Part shown: piece after piece, positions 26,362 to 37,219 of the stretch | Layout of the letters: each line of letters starts with the position of its first letter | Position numbering within the stretch: the first letter of the stretch is position 1 | Source of the DNA: Streptococcus sp. oral taxon 061 | GTDB lineage: Bacteria; Bacillota; Bacilli; Lactobacillales; Streptococcaceae | NCBI RefSeq assembly: GCF_013394695.1 | Contig: NZ_CP058258.1 | Location: forward strand, 950,001 to 1,014,000 | Length of the DNA: 64,000 nt | Direction: 5' to 3' | Position numbers and translations under genes: made by a program | The notes under the pieces: model-generated | Databases searched by the model: none | What the model was told of the DNA's origin: nothing | The model's input: only the letters and a program-made list of their open reading frames with translations

Positions 26362-29300
26362 TTATTCTGCTACTTTTTCTCTTGTTTCTGAAGATGTAGT
26401 TGCAGGAGTTAAGGTTGACTCAGCTTGTTTATCGTTTGTTTCTTTATTGGCTGTTTCGGTGTTAACTTCAACTGGCTTGACTTTAGATTGAAATTCCTGA
26501 TTTAATGAGACAATTTCTTGCGCAAGAGCTAGAAGAGCTTGCTTGTCTTTACTTGCAGCTGATAATTTATCAAACAAAGCATCCACTTTTTCAAAGTCCG
26601 CATCAGAACCATTATTCATTTCCAAATAAGTATGTAGGGCAAGGACTCCATTATATAATTTTTGATAGAGAAGCAAAACCTCTGGGTCTTGATTAGCATT
26701 CTCACGTTCAGTCTGAATGGTTTGTGAAATACGTTTTATAAGATCTTGGACTTGTGTGTTTAGTTCATCAAGGTCTGCATCGTCTTTATCTAGAGCAGCT
26801 TTCAGGTTTTTCACCTCGTCAGCGAGTGAAGCTTTTACGCCTTCTTCTTTGACTTGAGCAACTAATTCTTCAGCTTTCGTTAAGAGTCCTTCTACTTGAG
26901 CTTTTCGAACATGATTGCTTTGTTCCTCAGGCTTAATATCATCATACAAACCTTTCAAGAACTCATAGACTGCTGTTTTAGCACTATGGCCATCCACTTT
27001 TTCTGTATCTAAAATCGTTTCAGAAGGCTTACTTGTAACAGGTTCATTCTTCAGAGCTTCTTCAACTTCCAGTTTTGTTTGATAGATTTCTGGGAATAGT
27101 TTGTTCAAGTCAGTCGCCTTAAGGAAGGATTGTGATTGATAAAGTGTCCAAGTTAAGTTAGCAATTTTATTTCTAAGAGTGTCATTTAAGTGATTATCAG
27201 ATAAATGTTGATAGAAATACTTAATGTACTCGACTGTTGTAACTCCAGTACGGTCATTAAAATCTTGCAAAGCTTGTAGCTTAGCTTCAACTGAATCTAA
27301 ACCTGCTTCATCTTGGGCTAGTTTATTTTCTTGAAGCTGAGTCAATAAATCCTTCTTAGGAAGTCCGTAAGCATCTGTGTCTAAGGTATTAATCTTATCT
27401 ACTAAAGCTTGATATTTCTTGTCTAAAGGACTGATTTCTGTTGGTTTGACACTTGAGTCAATGTGAATATACTGTTTGTCAAAGAGATCTAAAGCAGCCA
27501 GATAGCCAGCTGTAGAATTGGTTGAAAGCTTCTTCATATTTTCAGAGAATTGACCTAAGGCAAGCTCAATTTGTCTTTGTAAAATAGGTTTATCCTTGTA
27601 AACTTCACGACTTTCTGCTAGAAGTTGTTCAACCTTGTTTTGAACAGTCGTTTCATCAAATGCACCTGGTTGGTAGTTAGATTGCAAGGCAGGTATTTTG
27701 TTTTTTAGAGCCACTTCATAGCCCTTGGTTTGAACTTTAATATAGTGGTTGTGGTCGCCATGAGGGATAACAAAGCTACCATTTTCAACCTGCAAGCTAT
27801 AAGGAGAGACTCCATCACGTAGAGCAGTTGTATAGAGTTCGTTTAGGAAATCAAGCTCTGCATCACCTGTTTGAAGCGGAATACGAACGTGTTCCTTACG
27901 AACGGCGTAAGGGTGAATGTGAGTTGGGTCATAAGCCTGGTCTGGATTTCCGAATACAAAGAATCCATTTGAAATTCGGATCGCTTCAAGCGGAACACCA
28001 TAGGTTTTAGAGATATAAGCCATCTTTTCTTCATCGCTGGCATCTCGAGAGAAACTTTCAACAGTCTTGGCAAGAGGTTTTACAGGCTCTGCCTGATGGT
28101 GTCCATGTAAATGTTCCTGCGCCGCCTTAATCTGCTCTTTCGACAAATCTTTCTTAAAGAAATAGTGGGCATGGTCTCCATGTGAAACCACAAAACCTTG
28201 CTCATCCTCACTAATCACTCGCTCAGCTGCAAAGCCATGATCATGTTCATCTTCATGATGCTCGTGTTTCACTTCATTCTCTTTAGGAGTGTTATGATTA
28301 TCTTTTGGAACTTCTGTTTGGCTATGCCCATGTAAATGTTCTTGAGCTGCCTTTATCTGCTCTGCTGACAAATCTTTTTTAAAGAAATAATGTGCATGAT
28401 CTCCATGTGAAACTACAAATCCTTTATCATCTTCACTGATCACTCGATCAACTGCAAAGCCGTGATCATGGTCTTCACCATGATGGTGGTCATGCTCATC
28501 TTCATCATGGTCCTCATGACTTGGACTTGGTGTCACTGGTGACTTAGCTTTCAAATGATCTTGTGCTGCCTTGATTTGCTCAGGTGTCAAATCTTTCTTA
28601 AAGAAGTAATGATTGTGATCACCATGACTCATGACAAAACCTTCTGAATCTTCACTTATAATTCTATTTGCATCAAAACCATGATCGTGTTCCTCTTCTT
28701 CATGGTGAACATGTGGTAACGGATTATTTGGTGTAGAATTAGAAGGACTTTCTAAGTTTGGAGTGTTAGATTGTGCTTGATGATTGTTAAGAGATGATTT
28801 AGGGATATAGTGATAGTGGTCCCCATGTCGTACGATATAAGCATCGCCAGTATCTCTGACAATATCATTAGGGTTAAAGACATAACCATCATCTGCTGCA
28901 GAAACACCATTATTCGGTGTCAGTGACAAGGGTTGACTGAGAGCTGAACTATTGCCAGATAAATAAGCCTTTGCGGCAGCTAATTCACCCGCTGACAGAT
29001 CACTCTTAGGAATGTAATGATAATGACCTCCGTGAGGAACGATAAATGCATCACCTGTATCCTCTATGATATCCGCAGGATTAAAGACATACCCATCGTC
29101 GGTTGTGTATCGACCTTGTGCTCTAGCAGCAAGAACTTCTGTGCTTACACTACTTTGATCTGAAGTATGTTCTTGTTTTTGGCGCTCAATTTGCTCTTTG
29201 CTACGAATATTATCTGCATGACTAGCATCTTTCAAGTAGACATAGTACTTCCCATCCACCTTGATAATGTAGCCACCCTTAATCTCATTGATAATATCTT

Positions 29301-29646
29301 CATCTTTCAACTGATAGTTTGGATCTTTCATGACTAACTCTTCGCTAAAGATGGCATCATATGGTACCTTACCATTGTAAAAATGAAAATGGTCGCCGTG
29401 TGAAGTCACATATCCTTGGTCTGTAATCTTAGTAACAATCTGCTCAGCTTCTATTCCTTCCTTCTTGCTAACTTGGTCCGGTGTCAGAGATTCATTTTTC
29501 TTAGCTTCAGATTCTTTTCCATCAACATATGATACACGATTGCTTTCTTTTTTCTCAGGTGCTTGATGTTGATTTAAAGCGTAAGCGCAGACACTTAAGG
29601 CAAAGACAACTGCAGAACCTGCTAAATATTTTTTATTAACTTTCAT
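26362..29646 (-). CDS. Pneumococcal histidine triad (PhtD/PhtE-like) surface protein
   Basis: The 1094-residue protein has a signal-like N terminus (MKVNKKYLAGSAVVFALSVC) and seven H-x-x-H-x-H zinc-binding motifs: HGDHFHFY, HGGHYHYIP, HGDHYHYIP, HGDHNHYFF, HGDHAHYFF twice and HGDHNHYIK. Three tandem repeats of about 60 residues (DHGF...RxISED...GFVxSHGDHxHYFFKKDL) are separated by His/Asp/Glu-rich spacers. The C-terminal third is helical and resembles PhtD. Family members hold zinc at the cell surface and hand it to AdcAII and may bind complement factors. It lies 7 bases after adcAII, in one operon. Confidence 0.9.
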   Translation of the reverse strand: MKVNKKYLAGSAVVFALSVCAYALNQHQAPEKKESNRVSYVDGKESEAKKNESLTPDQVSKKEGIEAEQIVTKITDQGYVTSHGDHFHFYNGKVPYDAIFSEELVMKDPNYQLKDEDIINEIKGGYIIKVDGKYYVYLKDASHADNIRSKEQIERQKQEHTSDQSSVSTEVLAARAQGRYTTDDGYVFNPADIIEDTGDAFIVPHGGHYHYIPKSDLSAGELAAAKAYLSGNSSALSQPLSLTPNNGVSAADDGYVFNPNDIVRDTGDAYIVRHGDHYHYIPKSSLNNHQAQSNTPNLESPSNSTPNNPLPHVHHEEEEHDHGFDANRIISEDSEGFVMSHGDHNHYFFKKDLTPEQIKAAQDHLKAKSPVTPSPSHEDHDEDEHDHHHGEDHDHGFAVDRVISEDDKGFVVSHGDHAHYFFKKDLSAEQIKAAQEHLHGHSQTEVPKDNHNTPKENEVKHEHHEDEHDHGFAAERVISEDEQGFVVSHGDHAHYFFKKDLSKEQIKAAQEHLHGHHQAEPVKPLAKTVESFSRDASDEEKMAYISKTYGVPLEAIRISNGFFVFGNPDQAYDPTHIHPYAVRKEHVRIPLQTGDAELDFLNELYTTALRDGVSPYSLQVENGSFVIPHGDHNHYIKVQTKGYEVALKNKIPALQSNYQPGAFDETTVQNKVEQLLAESREVYKDKPILQRQIELALGQFSENMKKLSTNSTAGYLAALDLFDKQYIHIDSSVKPTEISPLDKKYQALVDKINTLDTDAYGLPKKDLLTQLQENKLAQDEAGLDSVEAKLQALQDFNDRTGVTTVEYIKYFYQHLSDNHLNDTLRNKIANLTWTLYQSQSFLKATDLNKLFPEIYQTKLEVEEALKNEPVTSKPSETILDTEKVDGHSAKTAVYEFLKGLYDDIKPEEQSNHVRKAQVEGLLTKAEELVAQVKEEGVKASLADEVKNLKAALDKDDADLDELNTQVQDLIKRISQTIQTERENANQDPEVLLLYQKLYNGVLALHTYLEMNNGSDADFEKVDALFDKLSAASKDKQALLALAQEIVSLNQEFQSKVKPVEVNTETANKETNDKQAESTLTPATTSSETREKVAE

Positions 29647-29653
29647 AAACTCC

Positions 29654-30583
29654 TCATTTCAATTCTTGTGCTAAAACTGACAAATTTTCTTCTAGATTTT
29701 CCAAATAAGACTTGTCATTTTGTGGATCTGCCTCTAAAGGATTTAGAGTTTTAAGAGTCACACCTGTTGATTTGACAAGTGTATTAGCCACCTTTGATGA
29801 AGCGTTACTCTCTGTAAAGATGGTTTTGACCTTATAAGTTTTTACAAATTCTTGGATTTCAGTCAATTGTCTTGGGCTTGGTTCTTGATCAGGAGATATT
29901 CCTGCAATACCAAGTTGATTTAGACCAAATCGTTTTGCTAAATAAGAAAAAGCTGTGTGTTGCGTCACAAAAGTCTTTTGATCAGCATTTTCAAAGATTG
30001 GCTGGTATTTCTTGGTTAAGTCATGAGCTTTTGCACTGAAGTTTTGCGCATTTTTCTGATAAGTTTCCTTGTTAGCACTGTCCTGTTCGGATAACTTGTC
30101 AGCAATAATTTGTGCTTCTTCTGCAACTTTTTCGGGATCAAGCCAAGTGTGAGGGTCGTACAAGGTCTTCTCATCAACACCATTTCCGGCTTCCATATCT
30201 TCCAAGCCAGGCACGCGCTCCAAGGTCATACCATCAGACGCTTCTATGACTTTTACCTTAGATTTTTGCAGACTTGGGTCTAAACTTCCTGCCCATGATT
30301 CTAAGGTGTGTGAATGATAGATGAAAATATCCGCATCATAAATAGCTGCAATATCATTTGCGGATGGTTCATAGGAATGAATACCAGAACTAGATTGAAT
30401 CATCCGAACATCATTTAGGTCACCCGAAACCTCTTTGACCATGGCATAGACAGGATAAAAACTTGTCACAATCTTCATCCCCTTTGTTTCATTACTATTG
30501 TCTTGACCAGCATTTTGTCCACAAGCTCCTAAAACGAGAGCAAAGAAGGCAAGCATAAGCCATAGGACACTTCTTTTTTTCAT
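29654..30583 (-). CDS. adcAII: Zinc-binding lipoprotein AdcAII
   Basis: The 309-residue ABC-transporter receptor has a lipobox (LVLGACGQ, lipidated Cys near residue 21) and zinc ligands in SGIHSYEPS near residue 68, DPHTWLDP near residue 142 and TQHTAFSYL near residue 207. It lacks the His-rich loop and second domain of AdcA. It takes zinc, often from the Pht proteins, for the AdcCB permease. I start at the ATG at 30583 because GGAG is 5 bases upstream. Two AdcR-like boxes lie upstream. Confidence 0.95.
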   Translation of the reverse strand: MKKRSVLWLMLAFFALVLGACGQNAGQDNSNETKGMKIVTSFYPVYAMVKEVSGDLNDVRMIQSSSGIHSYEPSANDIAAIYDADIFIYHSHTLESWAGSLDPSLQKSKVKVIEASDGMTLERVPGLEDMEAGNGVDEKTLYDPHTWLDPEKVAEEAQIIADKLSEQDSANKETYQKNAQNFSAKAHDLTKKYQPIFENADQKTFVTQHTAFSYLAKRFGLNQLGIAGISPDQEPSPRQLTEIQEFVKTYKVKTIFTESNASSKVANTLVKSTGVTLKTLNPLEADPQNDKSYLENLEENLSVLAQELK

Positions 30584-30592
30584 CACAACTCC

Positions 30593-30627
30593 TTAACTAG
30601 TGTTTAACCATTTAATTAACTAGTAAA
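30593..30627 (-). promoter_or_regulatory. AdcR-like zinc-responsive operator
   Basis: TTAACTAGTAAA at 30616-30627 matches the AdcR consensus TTAACYRGTTAA at 10 of 12 positions, and TTAACTAG at 30593-30600 adds a partial copy overlapping the ribosome-binding region. AdcR represses adcAII-pht when zinc is ample. Confidence 0.7.
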
Positions 30628-30694
30628 CATTCTACTCCTTAAAATTTAAGATGTCAAGTTATAAATTCACTTTTTTTCCAAAATTTTACCAAAA

Positions 30695-30720
30695 GAAAAA
30701 GCATCTATAAAAGATGCTTT
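30695..30720 (-). terminator. Terminator after the 319-residue membrane protein gene
   Basis: On the minus strand AAAGCATCTTTTATAGATGC forms a hairpin with a T-run (TTTTTC) directly after the stop codon. Confidence 0.75.
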
Positions 30721-30721
30721 C

Positions 30722-31681
30722 TTATAAATTACCAATATTTATTTCTGGAAACTTTTTCGGAAGGAGTTGCCAGAATTCTTCTAATTGCTCTTCTACTCTA
30801 TTAGTATTTCGAATAGTTAGGCTATACTTCTTAGAACTATCCTTTCGAGTATATACAAACTGATAAACTGTTGTAAAACGGCTATAACTTGTACGTACTA
30901 AATAGATCCTCCAAACATCTCTGAGATCGACGGCTTGTGTCCCCTTATAATAAGTAATAAGATGATTTTGATATAGAATAACTTTCAAGTCCTGTTCATA
31001 AAAATCAGCTTGTGTTTCAAGTAGTTCAAGATTTCCTTCTAATTCAGGATACAAACGATAAATCTCTTTGAACGAATCAATTGTTTTCTTTCGTATGATA
31101 AAGGCTGCGACTAAGGTCATTAATCCCATACCAGAGAAAATCACAATACCAAAAATATAGCTCAGGCTGTCTCGAGAATATTCACTGAGACTGAGATAGA
31201 TTCTTGTATTCATATTTCGTGCAACAACTGATTTAGCAGGAAGTAGCGAACTAATAAACTCGTCAAGATTTATAATCTTGGTATTTTTCGAAGTATTGAT
31301 AAAATTGGTATTAGTGAGGGGTTCTAACTGAATACCTGTGAGTGTTCCAGGATTATCAGCAAGACTATCTGCATTCTCAAGAAGTTTATTGATTGACTCA
31401 TCTTTCACTTTAGATTCAACTACAGCAAATTTTCCTTCACCTTCGTTACTATATTGCACAATATAAACAACTGTTCCACCGTCAACTTCACCAACAGGTT
31501 CAGGATAGATACCGTAGACTGACATAGTAACTTCTTTTCCAGTATCAGTCGTATCTGCAAACCTCTCTGTAGGTTTCTTATGAATCTGACCTAGGAATCC
31601 AGATATAGTAGCGAGTGAGAAAAATACGATTGAAATCAAAAGAACTGCAGTAAAGCCTTTATTTCTTTTTTCTTTAAACAT
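30722..31681 (-). CDS. Membrane protein of unknown function with two TM segments
   Basis: I do not recognise this 319-residue protein. It has a TM segment at about residues 10-30, an extracellular-facing segment of about 140 residues with several beta-like stretches, a second TM at about 176-197 (YIFGIVIFSGMGLMTLVAAF), and a cytosolic C-terminal domain with YLVRTSYSRFTTVYQFVYTRKDSS, reminiscent of PH-like folds. AAAGGAG precedes the ATG and a TATAAT is found near 31713. It is a monocistronic unit between ribF and adcAII. Confidence 0.75.
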   Translation of the reverse strand: MFKEKRNKGFTAVLLISIVFFSLATISGFLGQIHKKPTERFADTTDTGKEVTMSVYGIYPEPVGEVDGGTVVYIVQYSNEGEGKFAVVESKVKDESINKLLENADSLADNPGTLTGIQLEPLTNTNFINTSKNTKIINLDEFISSLLPAKSVVARNMNTRIYLSLSEYSRDSLSYIFGIVIFSGMGLMTLVAAFIIRKKTIDSFKEIYRLYPELEGNLELLETQADFYEQDLKVILYQNHLITYYKGTQAVDLRDVWRIYLVRTSYSRFTTVYQFVYTRKDSSKKYSLTIRNTNRVEEQLEEFWQLLPKKFPEINIGNL

Positions 31682-31776
31682 TATAATCTCCTTTAGTCCC
31701 TTAATAAAATTATATCAGACTTAAATCCATATCTCATCTTTGATCCTAGTTTTTATAAGATTTTTACAAAAATAAA

Positions 31777-31800
31777 AAGCTCGAACTTTCATTCGAGCTT
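31777..31800 (-). terminator. Terminator after ribF
   Basis: AAGCTCGAA and TTCGAGCTT form a perfect 9-bp stem on the minus strand, followed by TTTATTTTT. Confidence 0.8.
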
Positions 31801-31805
31801 CATTT

Positions 31806-32717
31806 TTATTTTCTTGCAGCTTTTTCATCTTCTTCAAGTTGTTTGACCAGTTGTTCAACACTGTCAAATTTTACCATATCTCGGATACGATCTAACCAAT
31901 AGACGGTCACAGTCTCTCCATAAATATCTTCATCAAAATCAAAGATATTCACTTCAAAACGCTCTTCCTCTCCATCGAAGGTTACGTTCTTTCCGACACT
32001 GGCCATTCCTCTATAGAGTTTTCGTTTGATTTCAATATCAACAGTATAGACACCATCTGCTGGCATATAAGTGCGGTCCAAAAGCACGAGATTTGCAGTA
32101 GGATATCCAATTGTACGGCCACGAGCATTGCCATGTACAACAATTCCTCTTGTTGGAAGTGGGCCACCAAGCAATTGACCAGCTTCTTTCACATTCCCTT
32201 CTAGAATAGCTTGTCGAATGCGAGTAGAGCTAATCTTTCCTTTTTCATCTTCTACAGGTGGTACTACGACTACTTCTCCATCAAAGATTTCTTTTAAATC
32301 TTCAGCTGATTTTCTATCAGAACCAAGACTATAATCAAATCCTACTACAATGGTATCTGCTTTGACTTCTTTGACAAAGGTATCTACAAACTCTCGAGCG
32401 GTCATATTGGCAATACGACTTGAAAAATCCATTAAATAAAGATTTTCGACCCCAGCTCGTTTAAACTTTCGTTCACGTTCTTCTGCATTCAGGATATGAA
32501 GTAAATTTTCTGGTGAATAGGGTTTTAATGTTAACTTCGGTGATTCATGAAAGGTAATTAAAGCAACGCTTAATCTTTTCTTTGCAGCAATTTCACCAGC
32601 AATGCTAAATAATTTTTGATGTCCTAGGTGGATACCATCAAAATATCCTAATACTAGGACAGTCGGTCCTGGTGTTGCAATGTCTTTTTCAGTTTTTATA
32701 GGTATTGTTACAATCAT
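31806..32717 (-). CDS. ribF: Bifunctional riboflavin kinase / FAD synthetase RibF
   Basis: The 303-residue protein makes FMN and FAD from riboflavin. The N-terminal nucleotidyltransferase domain has LGYFDGIHLGHQ near residue 18 and a late SSTRIRQAIL, and the C-terminal kinase domain has GRTIGYPTANL near residue 198. I place the start at the ATG at 32717: no Shine-Dalgarno is visible, but a promoter with -10 six bases upstream predicts a leaderless transcript beginning exactly here. The gene follows pyrDb with a gap of 55 bases. Confidence 0.95.
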   Translation of the reverse strand: MIVTIPIKTEKDIATPGPTVLVLGYFDGIHLGHQKLFSIAGEIAAKKRLSVALITFHESPKLTLKPYSPENLLHILNAEERERKFKRAGVENLYLMDFSSRIANMTAREFVDTFVKEVKADTIVVGFDYSLGSDRKSAEDLKEIFDGEVVVVPPVEDEKGKISSTRIRQAILEGNVKEAGQLLGGPLPTRGIVVHGNARGRTIGYPTANLVLLDRTYMPADGVYTVDIEIKRKLYRGMASVGKNVTFDGEEERFEVNIFDFDEDIYGETVTVYWLDRIRDMVKFDSVEQLVKQLEEDEKAARK

Positions 32718-32723
32718 AGTCAT

Positions 32724-32751
32724 ATTATACCAAAAAGAAGAAGGCATTCAA
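32724..32751 (-). promoter_or_regulatory. ribF promoter, leaderless-type
   Basis: TTGAAT (32746-32751), 16 bases, then TATAAT (32724-32729) preceded by TGG. Six bases separate the -10 from the ATG, so transcription should begin at the A of the start codon. Confidence 0.7.
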
Positions 32752-32772
32752 AACATTACGAATTTAAAAAGA

Positions 32773-34519
<1,747 letters not shown>

Positions 34520-34556
34520 AACTTTTCCTTCTTAAATTTTAAGGGGATCAGATAAA

Positions 34557-34690
34557 GAAAAACCTTGCTATTGCAAGGTTTCAGTTAAGATATTTACACA
34601 AAAGTGGCAAATAAACACCTGCTTACTTGTTTCCATTGTAGCTTCTTTTCTCTGACACCTTGTGAGTCTCTCTGGACTTCCCTTAAAGGT
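34557..34690 (-). promoter_or_regulatory. PyrR-type attenuator of pyrK-pyrDb
   Basis: The untranslated leader holds the PyrR-binding loop AGTCCAGAGAGACT (34665-34678, minus strand), matching the conserved ARUCCNGNGAGGYU core, and ends in a terminator hairpin AAACCTTGC...GCAAGGTTT with T residues (34557-34581). When UMP is high, PyrR binding favours the terminator and lowers pyrK-pyrDb expression. Confidence 0.85.
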
Positions 34691-34702
34691 TAAATTTTCA
34701 CT

Positions 34703-34731
34703 AGTATACTGTATCAAACATGAAAAGTCAA
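34703..34731 (-). promoter_or_regulatory. pyrK-pyrDb promoter
   Basis: TTGACT (34726-34731) and TATACT (34703-34708) on the minus strand are 17 bases apart, just upstream of the PyrR leader. Confidence 0.85.
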
Positions 34732-34767
34732 GTAAAAATAGGTAAGGTATCAGTTCATAAAAGTTGC

Positions 34768-35457
34768 TTATTTTTGCGAAGAAAGAATTTTTTCTAGTTT
34801 TTGATAATCTTTGACACTGTCAATTTCGTAGATAGAATTTTCTTCTAACTCCTCTACATAAACATCTAGTTCTTTGATGTTATCTTTAACCATGTTATCC
34901 CAGTAAAGGTCAACAAACTCGCCACTCTCATAGGCTTGGTTAATAAATCCTACAATCTTCTCAGCTGTTGGAGCATCCCAGAACGATACCCCACTCAAGA
35001 TGCGTCCGTTTTTACTATCGACAATGATATCTTGAACTTTGAAGTCATCCCCATAAACTAGGAACCACTCATTATCACAGTCTTCACGATAGACACTAAA
35101 ATAAGTTGAACGTTCGATGTCATTACGGAACATATTCTTGAAAAGATAGTTATCCGCATCGATAACGTAGCTATTAGCCAACTCTTCTTTTACCAAGTAA
35201 AGAGAGTAAAAGTTGTTGTAATCAGCATACTTATCATTGAAGACCAAACGAACACCGTATTTCTCTTTGAGGTAGTCGAACTGTTCTTTCAAATAACCTA
35301 CAACGATGATAATATCATCAATACCACGTTCTTTTAAAAATTCAATTTGATATTCAACCAAAGGTTTTTGATTGACTTGTACCAAGGCTTTGGGAGTATT
35401 TTCTGTCATAGGACGTAAACGAGTTCCCAATCCCGCTGCTAAGATGATCGCTTTCAC
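34768..35457 (-). CDS. licC: CTP:phosphocholine cytidylyltransferase LicC
   Basis: The 229-residue enzyme makes CDP-choline. It has the nucleotidyltransferase signature AAGLGTRLRPMTENTPKAL near residue 6 and the metal-binding VIDADNYLF near residue 98. CDP-choline is the donor for decorating teichoic acids with phosphocholine. It is the last gene of the tarI-tarJ-licA-licB-licC operon. Confidence 0.95.
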   Translation of the reverse strand: MKAIILAAGLGTRLRPMTENTPKALVQVNQKPLVEYQIEFLKERGIDDIIIVVGYLKEQFDYLKEKYGVRLVFNDKYADYNNFYSLYLVKEELANSYVIDADNYLFKNMFRNDIERSTYFSVYREDCDNEWFLVYGDDFKVQDIIVDSKNGRILSGVSFWDAPTAEKIVGFINQAYESGEFVDLYWDNMVKDNIKELDVYVEELEENSIYEIDSVKDYQKLEKILSSQK

Positions 35458-35469
35458 GCGTTTTCTCCT

Positions 35470-36348
35470 TTATTCTTTAATGATAATATAAACACCAGCC
35501 ATTACAACAAATGAAGTTATAATGGTCAAGACAGTCAGAGGTGTCCCCAAGAACATCGCTGCAAACAGGACAGTCCAAACTACATAACTGACATTTAAAC
35601 CAGTTGCTTTTGCTGGTTGCAATCGATTGATAGCCATATAGTAAGCAAGATAAGAAATCATATTAAATGCTGCAAAGACAATTAATAGACCAAACAATTG
35701 GCCGTTTGCCACTTCTGCAAATGAGTGATGCGAGAAAAGCACAATAACAAGATAAGACAAGAAGGATGTAACTTGACGAATCAAGAGAGCTTCAATTTCG
35801 CTGAGGTCACTTTCCATAGCAAAGGAGCTCAGAACACTTTCACTTCCCCAAGCAAAAGCACAAATCAAAGCACATAGAATACCTATGTAGAAAGAATTAA
35901 CCTGCTCTGCTTTATAGGTCTGAGCAATAATCCCAGCAATGATTAGAAAGATACCAAAAATTGTATTTTTGGAAATCTTGTGCTTCAAAAAGAAGAAGGC
36001 AAGCAAGACTGAGACTGCCGGATAAATAGCTGAGACTGACGAAGCTAATGAACTTCCAATATACTTAACCGCATAGAGATTGGCCTGCATACCAATCGGA
36101 CCGGCTAGTAAAGCTCCGATGATAACACTGACATTTCGAATGTTCAAGAAGATTGAAAAACGAACTCTGCCTTCCTTAACTAGAAGATATCCTAACAAGA
36201 TAAAAATACTTAGGAAATCGTGTGCTGCTGCTACTACAAAGGGCGATAAATCCGTGAATATTGAAAAGATATAAGCACTAATAGTTAATCCTAATCCCCA
36301 GAACACACCTGATAGTAGCCCAAAAGAAACTCCATTTTTAGTTTTCAT
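35470..36348 (-). CDS. licB: Choline permease LicB (DMT family)
   Basis: The 292-residue protein has ten hydrophobic segments in the two-fold EamA/DMT layout. By its place between licA and licC it is the choline importer LicB that supplies choline for phosphorylation. Its start overlaps the end of licA by 11 bases. Confidence 0.93.
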   Translation of the reverse strand: MKTKNGVSFGLLSGVFWGLGLTISAYIFSIFTDLSPFVVAAAHDFLSIFILLGYLLVKEGRVRFSIFLNIRNVSVIIGALLAGPIGMQANLYAVKYIGSSLASSVSAIYPAVSVLLAFFFLKHKISKNTIFGIFLIIAGIIAQTYKAEQVNSFYIGILCALICAFAWGSESVLSSFAMESDLSEIEALLIRQVTSFLSYLVIVLFSHHSFAEVANGQLFGLLIVFAAFNMISYLAYYMAINRLQPAKATGLNVSYVVWTVLFAAMFLGTPLTVLTIITSFVVMAGVYIIIKE

Positions 36349-37207
36349 TTAAATCTCCTTCAGACTCTAATTCTTTTACTGCTCTATTGTAACGAGAGAT
36401 TCCGTAATCTCCGAAATCTGCACCATTTTCTTCTTTGTAAATAGTCCAAAGACTCCAAATGATATCTTGCAAGATTTTGTAAATACGAATTTTCTCCCTT
36501 GAAACTGGAGTCTTGTCACTCTCGTAATGACTTAAAAAGTCTTCTTCTTCTGCACTTGTAAATTCAGATTCTAGGAAGAGGGCTGCCAAATCCCACATAG
36601 GATCATTCATAGAAGAATATTCCCAATCAATTAGATAAAGATGTCCGTCTGGACCTTCAATAAAGTTTTCTGGAACCAAATCAATATGACATGATTTCTT
36701 ATCAATTCCAATTTGTTCAAGCTCTTCCTTCAGAGAAAATACAGCCTTTCTGACAGCTTCATAATTAGGATAAGAAATCTCCCCTTGAATCAATGATTCA
36801 TATTTTTTAATTTCCTCAAAAGGAGCAAACTCTCCTTTCAATTCTTTACCAGAAGCATGAATCGTTTGTAAAATTGGAGCTATCTTTTCAAATTTAGTTT
36901 TAATGGTATTAAAATTAAGTGTCTCAGCATTTTCGATGTACTGATTAACCTTGATACCTGCTTCGATATCAAAAAGATAATTTTCTACATCTAATTTTAA
37001 ATCTTTCAACAACTCAAGATTGTACTTTTCATTCTGGCGATCGATTAATTTATCAGTACCTTTACCGAAAAACTTAACGATGTACTGGTTTGAGGTTGTC
37101 TTAACCAAATAGTTTTGATTGGTCATCCCCCCCAATTGTTCAACGCTCTGAATTTCTTCGTCAGCTGACAATAAGGAAGCAATCTTTGCTTTAACGATTT
37201 TCTTCAC
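36338..37207 (-). CDS. licA: Choline kinase LicA
   Basis: The 289-residue enzyme phosphorylates choline with ATP. Kinase-like motifs are HIDLVPENFI near residue 174 (catalytic Asp) and YLIDWEYSSMNDPMWDLA near residue 191 (metal-binding Asp). The N terminus has LGGMTNQNYLV. It lies 12 bases after tarJ and overlaps licB. Confidence 0.95.
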   Translation of the reverse strand: MKKIVKAKIASLLSADEEIQSVEQLGGMTNQNYLVKTTSNQYIVKFFGKGTDKLIDRQNEKYNLELLKDLKLDVENYLFDIEAGIKVNQYIENAETLNFNTIKTKFEKIAPILQTIHASGKELKGEFAPFEEIKKYESLIQGEISYPNYEAVRKAVFSLKEELEQIGIDKKSCHIDLVPENFIEGPDGHLYLIDWEYSSMNDPMWDLAALFLESEFTSAEEEDFLSHYESDKTPVSREKIRIYKILQDIIWSLWTIYKEENGADFGDYGISRYNRAVKELESEGDLNEN

Positions 37208-37219
37208 AATAATCCTCCA

